From Thermoplasmata archaeon (lineage in GTDB: Archaea; Thermoplasmatota; Thermoplasmata; Lutacidiplasmatales; UBA184): a stretch of DNA of 64,000 nucleotides. The notes beneath the pieces were generated by a model. That model ran no database searches. It saw nothing but the letters and a program-made list of their open reading frames with translations, and was not told the DNA's origin. A program made the translations under genes and the position numbers. Shown in pieces: positions 1 through 9,565 of the stretch. How positions within the stretch are numbered: the stretch's first letter is position 1; every line of letters starts with the position of its first letter. The stretch spans positions 1 to 64,000 of the forward strand of contig JAJYEA010000003.1 of assembly GCA_021790425.1 (NCBI GenBank), in the 5' to 3' direction.

Positions 1-391
1 ATCCAGAGGGCCCCGTTCGCCTACGGCGTGGAAGGGTGTTATTGACAAACGGTATAGGCTACGTCGATTTCGGGGTGAAATGGTCGAGCGTGACCAAGTT
101 CAGCTGGGGGGTAGATAGAAGTTGGTCTCTTTGGGCGTTTGCCCACTATTTCAAGCGCAATAACCCGCGACCTCGTCAGCCTCCTGCCCCGGACCGAAGG
201 AAGCATTTCGGGCTTCGGCGCAGCGCGATCATGGTCTCGCTCGTTGCGACGGATGCATCGGTGTGCCTGTCGGGGGAGGGATGTACCTGCACCTCCCAAC
301 GTAGCGCCAAAGTGTGCCTTCCTCGAGAGAGGGAGCCGATCGACGGAGGCTCGTTCGACCTCACAGTTCCCGGTGATAACAGGAGGCCAAC
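1..391. other. Left flank of the island, no gene recognised
   Basis: No convincing gene is visible here. The 146-aa ORF of the track (36..476) has no recognisable domain, runs across the island boundary and has a composition unlike the neighbours. If the island boundary at 392 is right, this stretch is ordinary chromosome that originally lay just downstream of the tRNA(CAU) gene now found at 13.7 kb. Confidence 0.4.
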
Positions 392-404
392 ATGTCGGGA
401 GGGG
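392..404. repeat. Left attachment site core (att, tRNA 3'-end copy)
   Basis: This 13-bp sequence is identical to the 3' end of the tRNA gene at the right border and is in the same orientation. The next 16 bases are element DNA and still resemble the tRNA T loop and T stem (about 10 of 16 match), as expected of an attP that mimics its tRNA target. Confidence 0.75.
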
Positions 405-405
405 T

Positions 406-416
406 ATACAAACCCC
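406..416. repeat. Arm-type repeat, left copy
   Basis: ATACAAACCCC is found here and again at 13697-13707. In the reconstructed circle the two copies lie on either side of the 13-bp core in direct orientation, 8 bp and 1 bp away from it, the layout expected of integrase arm-binding sites. Immediately after this copy there is a perfect inverted repeat, AACCCC-TGG-GGGGTT. Confidence 0.5.
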
Positions 417-465
417 TGGGGGGTTAATATACTTGACAACTCGGGCCTAATCTCGCCAGGTTTCG

Positions 466-2415
466 CTACTGACTGAGAAGGCCCATCTCGTAGAGAAACC
501 GAGAGGGCGCTCTCTGCCAGCCACGGTACTTCTCAGCATAGGAACATGTAAGAGTATCCAGAGTTCTCGTTACCGCTACGTAACAGCTACGACGTTCCTC
601 CTCCATTTCGGGACCGTTGTCTCCGGCACGGATACTCTGGTACGAGGGCAATTCTCCTTCGACTAGTCCAACCAAATAGACGTGGTCGAACTCCTTTCCC
701 TTGGACCCATGGATGGTCATGAGGGGAAGAACACCCTTCTCGGGAGGTGCCTCCTTTGAACGGATATCCAGCTCGCTCAGGAACCGCTGTAGAGAGATAT
801 CCGGACCAAAGGCCCTCAGTATTTCATCTCTTACGTGAAGCAATCCTTTCCTCTCGTCGATGTAGTCCGCAAAGGTTCCCACTTGCTGGTCTGAACCTGA
901 CCTGTCCCCAGGGATGGCTATAGCGTCTAGCCAATCCAGTGCGGCATTCAGAAAGTATCTGACCTCTGAGCCGGGTGAGAGCCTTGTGTAGGGAGTGGCA
1001 ACTTCCAAGAGCCTATTGCTTGGACTACCAAGTTTGCGGACCAAGTCGGTTACTCGGTGGAAGTAGTCCTTCGACTGATCTGCCTCCAAGCGAACATGAG
1101 TCTCTGAATCTATCTGCGCGTCCAACAACCCAGGTAAGGTGCCCACAATCTCGGTGAATGCCTCTCGATCTCGATGGTCGTTCGCAAGCGACAACATCGC
1201 ATGCAACCAAGAAAGTGGAGTACTCTCAAAATCATTCTTCCGCTGGAGCACAACAGTTGGAAGACCCACTTCCCCTGCTGCTTGTTGTACTCCTTCAAGT
1301 AAGCTCCTGCTTCTTGCTATGACGGCAACCCGTTCCAAGTGAGTACTGTGGAGGTCCTTGACTCGGGCCACAACGTCGCGACATTCATCCTCAAAGCCAT
1401 CGAAGCCACCAAGGAGAGTGATTGGGTTCGTTGATGCAGGGGATCGAACTGACCTTATGGGCACTCTCCCAGCCGATCGACGGAAATTATTCTCTATGAG
1501 ATGGTTGGCGACGTCGACAACCTCGGCTGGACAACGGTAGTTGACAGGGAGCTGAATGACCTTCGCACAAAAGTCAGAAGAGAACTCTTCGAGCCGTCTA
1601 ACGTCGGCACCGTTCCACTGATAGATGATCTGGTCATCGTCGGCTACCACAAAGACTCCGGCACGATCACGAGGAACCAGAGCCTTCAACAGCTGATACT
1701 GCGCGAAGGTTGTATCCTGGAATTCATCGACACAAACCTGCGGAAAGACATCTTGATATCGTCGAGCGAAGACTGGGTAGCGGGTCAGGAGCTCGTGCGT
1801 CTTCACTATCATGGTCTCAAAGTCCAGCGCCCTGTGATCAAGAAGTGCCTTGACATATGCCTCATAGGCGAGAGAAACCAGGTTACTGTCAGGAAGATGT
1901 CCGAGCGTTTCCTGGGCATTCTGTGGCATCGTCAACTGGTTCTGAAGGTACCTAATGCCCTTCAGTATCTGGGAGACCATATTCCGGTCACCCGTCAAGT
2001 CCGGCGCAACCTCCCTTAGCGCCTCTACGAGGATTGCTTCGTGGTCACGAATCTCTGCATAGACTTTGAAAGAGGGATTGACTCCTACATGTTGTCCATG
2101 CTGCGACAGGACATCTGTGCAAAAACTGTGGAAGGTACCAAGGAAGAGACGATGGGCCTCATCTGGGACGAAGGACAGAACTCTCTGCCGCATCTCGTCG
2201 GCTGCCTTCGTAGTGAAGGTCAAACCAAGAATCCGAGACTTTTCTCCCTTGCTAGATTCCAAGAGTCTTGCGATTCGGCAAGTCAACACCCTAGTCTTCC
2301 CTGACCCAGGCCCCGCAATAACGAGGAGTGGACTAGATACCCACGATGCCGCTTCAACCTGAGTCTGGCTCAATTCCGCCCACGCCTTCTCAAAGTCCTT
2401 GGTCGCCATGGTCAC
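466..2415 (-). CDS. gajB: UvrD/PcrA-like helicase, GajB of a Gabija-type pair
   Basis: This is a superfamily 1A DNA helicase of 649 aa. Walker A AGPGSGKT is at about residues 34-41, the DEFQD Walker B box near 228, followed by VADDDQ, the NYRCP box, MTIHGSKGKEFD (motif V) and YVAVTR (motif VI), so all helicase motifs are intact. It lies downstream of an OLD-type gene. Its GTG start overlaps that gene's stop (GTGA), although an ATG two codons on is equally possible. An OLD nuclease coupled to a UvrD helicase is the layout of Gabija, where GajB senses or unwinds DNA ends for GajA. The protein is longer than the roughly 500 aa of well-known GajB, so it may belong to the wider class 2 OLD-UvrD family. 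Antiphage action is inferred. Confidence 0.8.
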   Translation of the reverse strand: MTMATKDFEKAWAELSQTQVEAASWVSSPLLVIAGPGSGKTRVLTCRIARLLESSKGEKSRILGLTFTTKAADEMRQRVLSFVPDEAHRLFLGTFHSFCTDVLSQHGQHVGVNPSFKVYAEIRDHEAILVEALREVAPDLTGDRNMVSQILKGIRYLQNQLTMPQNAQETLGHLPDSNLVSLAYEAYVKALLDHRALDFETMIVKTHELLTRYPVFARRYQDVFPQVCVDEFQDTTFAQYQLLKALVPRDRAGVFVVADDDQIIYQWNGADVRRLEEFSSDFCAKVIQLPVNYRCPAEVVDVANHLIENNFRRSAGRVPIRSVRSPASTNPITLLGGFDGFEDECRDVVARVKDLHSTHLERVAVIARSRSLLEGVQQAAGEVGLPTVVLQRKNDFESTPLSWLHAMLSLANDHRDREAFTEIVGTLPGLLDAQIDSETHVRLEADQSKDYFHRVTDLVRKLGSPSNRLLEVATPYTRLSPGSEVRYFLNAALDWLDAIAIPGDRSGSDQQVGTFADYIDERKGLLHVRDEILRAFGPDISLQRFLSELDIRSKEAPPEKGVLPLMTIHGSKGKEFDHVYLVGLVEGELPSYQSIRAGDNGPEMEEERRSCYVAVTRTLDTLTCSYAEKYRGWQRAPSRFLYEMGLLSQ

Positions 2416-4343
2416 CCCGCAAGATGGTCCAGGTCCTGAAGCAACTCTCGATAGTACTGCGGGATCTTTCTCACGTCAAAGTCGGGGGCGGCAATGAGCC
2501 TCGCCAGTCGAGCGGCGAACTGAACCTTGTGGTGGCCTGCCCTTAGAAAAGCCTCGATTGCTCCGTCCTGTGGAGTTGGCGACAGAATTTCTTCTGGAGC
2601 ACCTAGCCGACGAGCGGTGTCCAAGCACTCGGCCCTCAAACTACTCTGAAGAAGGAATCTCTCCAAAGTAGTGCCGCTGCCCGGGAGAACTCTCTGCCGC
2701 AACTGTAGGATTCTTGGGTCGAGACAAAGCTTGTCAACCTCCTGTTCGATGGTCCGGCCTCCGGAGTCGTTATCATAGGTCATTACCCAAGGAATCCCCA
2801 AGGTTTCAGCAAGTGCGATGAATACGCTCGCAGGGCCATTGTTCTGAAAGTCGATGATGCTGACACCGGAAGCGTCGCCAGCGGTATTGAGCTTGGAGGC
2901 AAGGGCTTTGAGAACAAAGAACTCTGATGGCCCCTCGCAAAGTAGCCAGCCTCTTGCAAAGAGTATCTCACCCCGGATTCTCTTGACACCAGTTTCAAGT
3001 GTGACAAGATCATCCTCAGAAAGGAAGAGTTGGGATGCACTATAGAGCGTATCGACCGTCCTAGTCTCCGGTGATCCTTGAGGGTATTCGTTACGTAGAC
3101 CCTCGCGCTCTCCATGGGTCATTCTTCGCTTTAGGGTAATGGTTCCCGAAGAAGGATTGTAGTCCCACCAGTCAGGAAGTTCGTGGCATAGCCTTGACAT
3201 CGAATTGGTCAGAGGCAACACAGTTGAGAAGCAGCGAGGGAGGGACTTGACTGATGCTCCCTCTTGACCATATTGTCGAACAAGTCTCAGTTCAGTGCTC
3301 GGAATCTCCTGGATGAGATGGGGTGAGTGTGTCGTCAGAATCGACTGGAAACTGACACGACCGAGATAAGAACCCATTGCCCTAATGGCTTGAGGATGAA
3401 GATGAGCTTCAGGTTCCTCGATCGCAAGAATTGCCTCAGTCTCAGGCTCGAACTGTTCCTTCATGAGAATCTCCACGTACGCCTGCATGAGGACGATGAC
3501 GGAGAGGCTCTGGAGCCCATGGCCGTGCTGAGCAAGTGGAAACCTGACTGGATTTGAGGGGCTGGCGTACATGGGTTGCGAACGTGACAGGAACTCCCAA
3601 GGCTTGAGGGGCATGGACGCAATGGCTGAGTGTTTCCCTGTCGACACGCGAATCACTTCCGATACTCGCTCAAGCGCGTGATTGAGGTCCTGAATGCTTG
3701 CGTCAGATTGCATGATAAGCGTGTTCAGAGACTCTACTTCTTTCTCAATCTGTTCCACGGCGTCAGCGGGAAGCTTCACTCCCCGTATTAATCGCCCCCA
3801 GAAACGTGAACGAGGCGAGAATTCTTGGTCGGAATCCCTTTGGGCGGGGAGATGGTAGAAGTAGACGTAGCTGAGAAATCTCGAGTAGTTCGTTGCGCTC
3901 GCACCGCGTCCACCCAATGGTTGACCTTGGAGATTGAGGAACTCCCATTTTGCAGGAAAGTCCTTCGTTGCAGTATCGTACTCACTAGAGAGTCGAAGGC
4001 TGATACTATTGATTCCGGTCTGTGGGTCAGTCTGGATGATTTCGTTCAGCGCCTGGCGTAACGGTTCGGGCCAAACATTCGCGGTCCTCTCCTTGAAGAG
4101 CAACTCTATTCGAATCCCTGGAACTGTTTCGGGACGATCCTCTGGGTTCACCATCCTATAGTCGTACTCATCGAATGGATTGATACGGCCGATAGGGTTC
4201 CTCGAGAGTGCAGCTCGAATGGCTTCAATGATGGCAGTTTTCCCCGAGTTGTTCTCCCCGATTAGGACAGTCCGGTCACCCAACTGAATCGTCAGATCCT
4301 CGATGTTCCTAAAATTCTGAATGTGAACCTCCTTCAATCGCAT
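2412..4343 (-). CDS. gajA: OLD-family ATPase/TOPRIM nuclease, GajA of a Gabija-type pair
   Basis: An N-terminal ABC-type ATPase has Walker A GENNSGKT at about residues 29-36, a signature-like HGHGLQSL segment, Walker B LAIEEPEAHLHP near 306 and the TTHSP His switch. A C-terminal TOPRIM domain follows, with LCEGPSE near 468 and YDNDSGG near 523, giving the acidic residues that bind the catalytic metals of OLD nucleases. The protein is 643 aa. I chose the ATG giving MRLKEVHIQNF because OLD ATPases begin this way; an upstream ATG at 4379 would add 12 residues. It overlaps the UvrD gene by 4 nt. In Gabija the ATPase holds a DNA nickase in check until nucleotides are depleted. That role is known for the family and inferred here. 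Confidence 0.82.
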   Translation of the reverse strand: MRLKEVHIQNFRNIEDLTIQLGDRTVLIGENNSGKTAIIEAIRAALSRNPIGRINPFDEYDYRMVNPEDRPETVPGIRIELLFKERTANVWPEPLRQALNEIIQTDPQTGINSISLRLSSEYDTATKDFPAKWEFLNLQGQPLGGRGASATNYSRFLSYVYFYHLPAQRDSDQEFSPRSRFWGRLIRGVKLPADAVEQIEKEVESLNTLIMQSDASIQDLNHALERVSEVIRVSTGKHSAIASMPLKPWEFLSRSQPMYASPSNPVRFPLAQHGHGLQSLSVIVLMQAYVEILMKEQFEPETEAILAIEEPEAHLHPQAIRAMGSYLGRVSFQSILTTHSPHLIQEIPSTELRLVRQYGQEGASVKSLPRCFSTVLPLTNSMSRLCHELPDWWDYNPSSGTITLKRRMTHGEREGLRNEYPQGSPETRTVDTLYSASQLFLSEDDLVTLETGVKRIRGEILFARGWLLCEGPSEFFVLKALASKLNTAGDASGVSIIDFQNNGPASVFIALAETLGIPWVMTYDNDSGGRTIEQEVDKLCLDPRILQLRQRVLPGSGTTLERFLLQSSLRAECLDTARRLGAPEEILSPTPQDGAIEAFLRAGHHKVQFAARLARLIAAPDFDVRKIPQYYRELLQDLDHLAG

Positions 4344-4379
4344 TTCGTCACCACTTTGGAATCCCTCACTCCGTGGCAA

Positions 4380-4716
4380 GACACGTCATTTCCGCTCCTT
4401 TGACCCAACATCCTTCCTTCCATGCAACCTCGGGGAAGTTCAATCCTCACGGCCTATCACGCTTGCGATGCCTCTATCCCACTCAGAAAGCAGAGCAAGT
4501 ACAGCTCAGTCGAGGATGGCGCGGGACTTCCGGTACAGATCATACCTCGAGTGGTCGTCGCCTGCGCGTTACGGTCTGCATCCTCGACTCGAACCCGCAA
4601 GTCCGCCCTGGACCTCCGAGCATGTTGCATTACTGAGGGTAGTGATGGGGAGCGGTGCAAGGCCTGGGTTGGGCCCACACAAGTCTCTTTACGGTCAATG
4701 AGATGGGGAGACTGAC
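4380..4716. promoter_or_regulatory. Divergent intergenic region between Gabija and Wadjet operons
   Basis: About 340 bp separate the two divergent defence operons. I see no ORF with a recognisable product and no clear TATA box. The region must hold the promoters of both operons, so joint regulation is possible but not shown by the sequence. Confidence 0.5.
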
Positions 4717-6045
4717 TTGAAGAGACGGAAGAAAGCCTCAAGCTCCGCATCAAGCGGAAACCCATCGCGGAAGGAGCAGGTACAAGAGCAGGCGGATTGG
4801 GATCAGCTCGTCGAGTGGACTGGGAGGGTCGACCCGGCGAGCGTCGATGCCTTGTCCGCTGCGAGGACACTTGACCCCTTCTTCCCCTTGCTTCATGCGA
4901 TTGCCGGGCGGAGCAAGAGGGACTTCTTCGCCAGGGTTGCCGCCCTCGAGACGTTGGCCACTTCTAGTCGCGTGTGGTTCTCTCCAGAGGATCTGAAGGA
5001 GGAGCTCTATTGGCTCGAGGAGGAACCACGAAAGCACGTTCTACAGGCGCTCCGCGCCTCAGACTGGCTCGAGTTTGACCCTGAACGAGGGACCGCAGTC
5101 ACTTCTCAGGGAGAATGGGCCTGCACGGTCCTGCGCTTCCTCCGGAGGGAAACTCAGGAGGGCGAGCTGCGCCCGGCGGTCGAAGGTCTTCGAGTGTCGC
5201 TCGAGCTCGACGAAGAGCACTCAGATCACCTACTGTCAGTTCGCAAGCATCTTGTGGACCTCTACGACCGAATCGAACGCGCACGCGCCTCACACTCAGC
5301 AGTTATCCTTCGTAGAGAGAAGAGTAGACTGTCGGAGGCGATAGATCTCTCGGCAGCAATTCGGGAGCTGGTCGACAGAGCCACTCTCGATGATTCAACC
5401 GCAAGGGGCGTCGCGCGGGCGATTCACGATCTCCTGTCCCGGCTTCACTACAAGGCAGGTGAACTTCATGGAGATATCACCGAACTTGGACGTCAGCACT
5501 TGGAGTTGACCGCCGGAGTCACAGTAGAACAGATAGTCGCAACACTGATGCGCTTCGAGAAGGCGGAGTTGGCCGATATCGGTCGAAGGGCGCTCTTGCC
5601 CGGTGTCAGACCACCTGCGCTTCTGAATGTGGAGATCGTCGCCTCCGCGGCAGAGCACCATTTGACTCGCCAGAGGGTGGCAAGGGAGGACGTCGTTTGG
5701 GAGGAACCTGCGAAGGTCGATGCCGTTCCTGCGGAACAGCTTTCTCCAGCAGAGATCGGCACATACCTGATGGACCTCGAGACTGCGTACGAAAGGATGC
5801 ACCCCACTCCGCTCGAACAGATTGTCTGTTCCGGCGATCGGAAGGAAACATTCTTGCGCATGAGCCTTCTCCCTTTGGTTGGCGAGAAGAACACCGGAAC
5901 AGGCGAGGTAGCCAAGTTGGGAGCCATAGATCTTGACGTCAGGGTCTCCGGTGATGGGTACCCAACATCTCTCGATTCACGCCCCATTAGACAACTTACT
6001 CCCGGCGAAGTACGCCCCAAACAATCAGGCAGGAGGCAAACGTGA
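4717..6045 (+). CDS. jetA: JetA-like kleisin subunit of Wadjet/MksF-like complex
   Basis: This is the first gene of a four-gene operon whose order matches JetABCD (MksFEBG, EptABCD): kleisin, KITE, SMC, nuclease. The protein is 442 aa, mainly alpha-helical and rich in Arg and Glu, with a Lys-rich N terminus. Its N-terminal third reads like a winged-helix segment (FARVAALETLATS to VTSQGEWACTVLRFL) and the middle is helical (LHYKAGELHGDITELGRQHLEL). No catalytic motif is expected, because JetA bridges the SMC heads. The call rests mostly on position, size and the clearer downstream genes. The start is TTG; no nearby in-frame ATG exists. Confidence 0.7.
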   Translation: MKRRKKASSSASSGNPSRKEQVQEQADWDQLVEWTGRVDPASVDALSAARTLDPFFPLLHAIAGRSKRDFFARVAALETLATSSRVWFSPEDLKEELYWLEEEPRKHVLQALRASDWLEFDPERGTAVTSQGEWACTVLRFLRRETQEGELRPAVEGLRVSLELDEEHSDHLLSVRKHLVDLYDRIERARASHSAVILRREKSRLSEAIDLSAAIRELVDRATLDDSTARGVARAIHDLLSRLHYKAGELHGDITELGRQHLELTAGVTVEQIVATLMRFEKAELADIGRRALLPGVRPPALLNVEIVASAAEHHLTRQRVAREDVVWEEPAKVDAVPAEQLSPAEIGTYLMDLETAYERMHPTPLEQIVCSGDRKETFLRMSLLPLVGEKNTGTGEVAKLGAIDLDVRVSGDGYPTSLDSRPIRQLTPGEVRPKQSGRRQT

Positions 6046-6848
6046 GCGAGCCTGCGGCTATTTGCGCGCGACTGATTCGAGAGGGGCCCATCCGAAGGGA
6101 AGAGCTGCGTGCGCTCGACCTCCCGGAGGTCAGAAGGGAGGTAGAGCGACGATTGGGAGAAGTGGGCCTGTTGCTCGCCACCAGTGCATACTCAAACTTT
6201 GTTGGCATCAAACTGGCGCCTGAGGTCCTCCCAGACGAAGCATTTGATTCTGCGTCCAACCTTGGACTCAACGCCGACGCATGCGCCATGCTCGTCATTC
6301 TCTGGTCACGCCTCATCCTCAGGAAACGGACCGTCAGTGACTCCGGCAGTGCCCCTGGACAGCAGACCCTCCTCTCCGAAGACCGATCCAAGCTCCTGAG
6401 CTCCTACGCTCCCACGGTGCGGATCGAGACGATCGTGCGAGAGTTTGGCGACATACTCGGTTCGAAACGCAACATCACTAGACTAATCACCCGACTCAGA
6501 AACCTAGGTTTCGTATCGGTCAGGGCGGGGAGGTTCCTCGAGGCGGGACCGTACCTTGAGCTAGCACTGGACGGTGACAAGATGATGGCGTTCGTGCGAG
6601 GGCGAATCCTGGGTGAGATTCTAGACAGGAAAGATGCCTCGACGGAAGCTGAACCTGAGGATGATCCGGAAGAGCGGGCCTTCGAGTTCATCCGCACGAC
6701 CGGACATCCCCTCACTGCGAAGGAGGTTACCGACGGGCTGAAGTTGAACTTGCCGCGGGTACGTCTCGCCTTGAAGAACTTGGTATCTGAAGGGAGAATC
6801 AAACCCATGGGGGATAGTTTGCACCGGACCTACACTCTGATGGAGTGA
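6042..6848 (+). CDS. jetB: JetB-like KITE (tandem winged-helix) subunit
   Basis: The 268-aa protein has an N-terminal helical segment, a middle segment with a winged-helix look (VREFGDILGSKRNITRLI to LRNLGFVSV) and a C-terminal wHTH (GHPLTAKEVTDGLKLN to LKNLVSEGRIKPMG). That composition and size fit MukE/JetB-type KITE proteins, which dimerise on the kleisin. The GTG start overlaps the jetA stop in GTGA, so translation is probably coupled. The identification depends on the operon context as much as on the sequence. Confidence 0.7.
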   Translation: MSEPAAICARLIREGPIRREELRALDLPEVRREVERRLGEVGLLLATSAYSNFVGIKLAPEVLPDEAFDSASNLGLNADACAMLVILWSRLILRKRTVSDSGSAPGQQTLLSEDRSKLLSSYAPTVRIETIVREFGDILGSKRNITRLITRLRNLGFVSVRAGRFLEAGPYLELALDGDKMMAFVRGRILGEILDRKDASTEAEPEDDPEERAFEFIRTTGHPLTAKEVTDGLKLNLPRVRLALKNLVSEGRIKPMGDSLHRTYTLME

Positions 6849-6853
6849 CTGGA

Positions 6854-9565
6854 ATGTTCCGCATCATCGAACTCACCCTCCACGGTTGGGACTACTGGCC
6901 CCCCGTCCGGATCCCTCTTGAGTCAGATGTTATCCTGGTAAGTGGTCCAAATGGAGCAGGGAAGACGACTCTCTTGGATGCCATCAGGCAGCTTGTCGGA
7001 GCCCGTCATTTATCGTCGCGACGCCGTCCCCAATCCTACTTGCGAAACCCTCAGAGACCGGCGATAGTGGTTGCCGTAGTCACTAATGTGGAGGGGGCGA
7101 GCGGGAAGCGTCCTTTCGCCCACGAGCGCTGCTTTGCGGACGAAGTCACTCTGGCTTGCGCACTTGTCCCAAACCCATCAGGGTCCCCAGAGAAGAGGTT
7201 CGCTCTGCTCGAAGGTAACGCCTCCTTTGAGGAGGTGCGGCGAGTACTTCTCGAGTCGAAGGACTTCCTGCAACCGGAGAGGTACCAGCGGCTGTTGGAG
7301 CTTGCCGGAGTCACCCCTAGCCTGTTGCGTGTGCTGGGCACTGAGCAGGGCGCCATGAACAAGGTGTCGGAGTGGAAACCGCGAGACCTGCTCCAGCAAG
7401 TACTCGACATGCTAGGCGACCAAGCGGTGCTCGACAACTATCGTGAGGCAAAGAAACAGTACGCGGCCGCGACCGAGGAAGCCTCGAACCAGGCTCATGC
7501 CCTGACACAACTGCAAGTTCAGTTGAATGAGATTCAGCGAGACGTCGGGAGGAGAAAGGAGTGGTCCCACCTCAAGGATAAGGTCGATGAGCTAGCGGCC
7601 GCGGTGCCAGCCACCCAACTTCAAGAATATTGGATCCAAGAGAAGGACCTCACATCCAGACCGGGCGAGCTGAAGAAGGGCCTCTCAGAGGCACAGGCTG
7701 ATCGCCAGCGTGTAGTCTCGCAGAGAGACTCCGCTGGCAAGAAGCAAACGCGAGCGAAAATTGAAGCGGATCAACTCCGCCAGGCGGAGGAGGCAGCAAG
7801 AGCCACTTGGTCCGATGCCGGAATCGCACTCGCTCGGACCTCAGAGGCTGTTTGTGCGGCAGCAGCCTCGCTCGAGAGAGCAAAGTCGCTTCCTGTCGGG
7901 GACCTTGGCACGTTGGAGGAGGCTGAGCTGACTGCTTCGGAGGAATTGGCCAAGGCATCGATCGAACGCAAGGAGTTCGAGGACAAACTCTTGCGAGCCA
8001 AGTCCACTCTTGGGCAACTTGAGAGCGGGGTCAGCGTCTATCCTTTGGAAGTCGAGAGTACGATGAGTGCTTTGTCGGAAGCTCGCATCAAGTACGAGAT
8101 TACCGCAAGGCTTGTTGAAGTGAAGGACGATGGACTGGGGGCGAGTGTAGAGGCTTCGCTCGACGATGCGAGGTTCGGGCTGGTCGTTGCCGAGAACGAA
8201 ATTGAGGACACTGTGAGGATCGCCCGGCACCACGGGTTCCCTGGCCCAATCTACTCTGGGCCGCGAATACGGGAGGAGAGTTCGGTCGGAAGCATCAAAA
8301 TCTCTACTGGAGCGCCAGAATGGATCGAGGACTGGGCCAAGGCAACCCAGATTGAAGAATCAGGGTGGAGGGACTTGAGAGGACGTTGGGTGGCGACTCC
8401 CTCCGGTCGCTTTCTGGGGAGAGCGGGACTGGAGGCCTCTCTGGTAGCCGCTCGTGAACAGCTTGCTAGCATCGAGAAACTCGTCAAGGATTTCGCAATG
8501 CGGTCCAAGGTTGCGAGTGCCCGCCTTGAATCGGCACGCGCAGCGACGGAGAATCAGAGAGAACGCATCCGTTTCCTCGACCAGGCAAAGAGCATAGAGA
8601 ACGATCGCGCTGAAGCGGAGAGGCTAAGCATCGCGCTTCGTTCGGCGCAGCAGGTCCACACTGCAGCGTTAGAGAATTGGAGAGAAGCAGATCGCATTGA
8701 GATCCTCGCAGGTGAGGAGAGAAAGGCACTGGAAGCACAGGTCAAGTCCGTCGATCAAACCATTCAAGGGTTGAGGAGTGAACTGTCGCACACCGAGGAA
8801 GAACTCGCCAGGATCAAAGCCCACATCGAGTCGCTCATGCAGACAGTGTCGGAACCCCTGCAACAGAAGGCAAAGATGCAGGGGTTTCGGTTCAGTTCTG
8901 CGGCCACCCAAAGGGATCTCGAAGTCGCCACCAAGGATCTCCAGACATTCGGGGAACCGCCACCAGAGAGCGTCGTGGAGCAGGCGCGGCTCCTAGAAGG
9001 GAATGTGAGAGACCTTGAACTCCATCTGAAGGAAAGACGACTACATGAGGAACGCGCGAGAGCCGAGGTCCAAGCGTGTGTCGAGAGATACATGGAAGTA
9101 GTGCAAGCGACACTGCGCGATTTCAAGCGAAGGGTAGAATCTCTTTCTCGACTGGCCAATGCGCGAGTAGAGGTCGATCTCCCCCCTGTCGGCCTCTCCC
9201 CTGAGTCAGTGGACGAGATTGGGATTTCAGTGAGATTTGGGTTCGATGGTAAGGAACCTATGCCTCTCGGAGATTCCGACTTCAGCGGGGGACAGCATGT
9301 CGTAGCGGGTCTTGTGCTTCTGATGGCGATGGCTCAGACCGAGGGAGGGGGCTTCTTCTTGCTTGACGAACCTTTTGCCCACCTCTCCCTGGATAGAGTA
9401 GAACAGGTAGGACAGTTCATGCACAGCACCGCTTCTCAGTTTCTCATCACCGCCCCGACAACAATCGACCGGGGTCAGCTCGACCCTGCCGCCCAGTTGG
9501 TCGTGCTGAGGAAGAAGGTTCACGGTGAAGAGTTCGCCCCACCTCCTATCATAGGCGTGGCATGA
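6854..9565 (+). CDS. jetC: JetC-like SMC/MukB-type ATPase
   Basis: Walker A GPNGAGKTT lies at about residues 31-38. Two long coiled-coil arms flank a globular, hinge-like middle (about 415-540). At the C terminus are DSDFSGGQH (ABC signature, near 810) and FFLLDEPFAHLS (Walker B and D-loop, near 835). It is therefore a complete SMC-family ATPase of 903 aa, shorter than the 1,100 aa or more of many bacterial JetC proteins, so the arms are short. JetC is the DNA-loop-extruding motor that recognises small circular DNA in Wadjet. I start at the ATG giving MFRIIELTLHGW; a GTG three codons earlier overlaps the jetB stop. Confidence 0.88.
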   Translation: MFRIIELTLHGWDYWPPVRIPLESDVILVSGPNGAGKTTLLDAIRQLVGARHLSSRRRPQSYLRNPQRPAIVVAVVTNVEGASGKRPFAHERCFADEVTLACALVPNPSGSPEKRFALLEGNASFEEVRRVLLESKDFLQPERYQRLLELAGVTPSLLRVLGTEQGAMNKVSEWKPRDLLQQVLDMLGDQAVLDNYREAKKQYAAATEEASNQAHALTQLQVQLNEIQRDVGRRKEWSHLKDKVDELAAAVPATQLQEYWIQEKDLTSRPGELKKGLSEAQADRQRVVSQRDSAGKKQTRAKIEADQLRQAEEAARATWSDAGIALARTSEAVCAAAASLERAKSLPVGDLGTLEEAELTASEELAKASIERKEFEDKLLRAKSTLGQLESGVSVYPLEVESTMSALSEARIKYEITARLVEVKDDGLGASVEASLDDARFGLVVAENEIEDTVRIARHHGFPGPIYSGPRIREESSVGSIKISTGAPEWIEDWAKATQIEESGWRDLRGRWVATPSGRFLGRAGLEASLVAAREQLASIEKLVKDFAMRSKVASARLESARAATENQRERIRFLDQAKSIENDRAEAERLSIALRSAQQVHTAALENWREADRIEILAGEERKALEAQVKSVDQTIQGLRSELSHTEEELARIKAHIESLMQTVSEPLQQKAKMQGFRFSSAATQRDLEVATKDLQTFGEPPPESVVEQARLLEGNVRDLELHLKERRLHEERARAEVQACVERYMEVVQATLRDFKRRVESLSRLANARVEVDLPPVGLSPESVDEIGISVRFGFDGKEPMPLGDSDFSGGQHVVAGLVLLMAMAQTEGGGFFLLDEPFAHLSLDRVEQVGQFMHSTASQFLITAPTTIDRGQLDPAAQLVVLRKKVHGEEFAPPPIIGVA

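Noticed and set aside
36-476. 146-aa ORF at the left end
   Set aside because: No domain, odd composition, crosses the att core and has no promoter; overlapping ORFs in the other frames are equally long.
4380-4716. A tRNA or small gene between the defence operons
   Set aside because: No cloverleaf or coding frame could be found on either strand.
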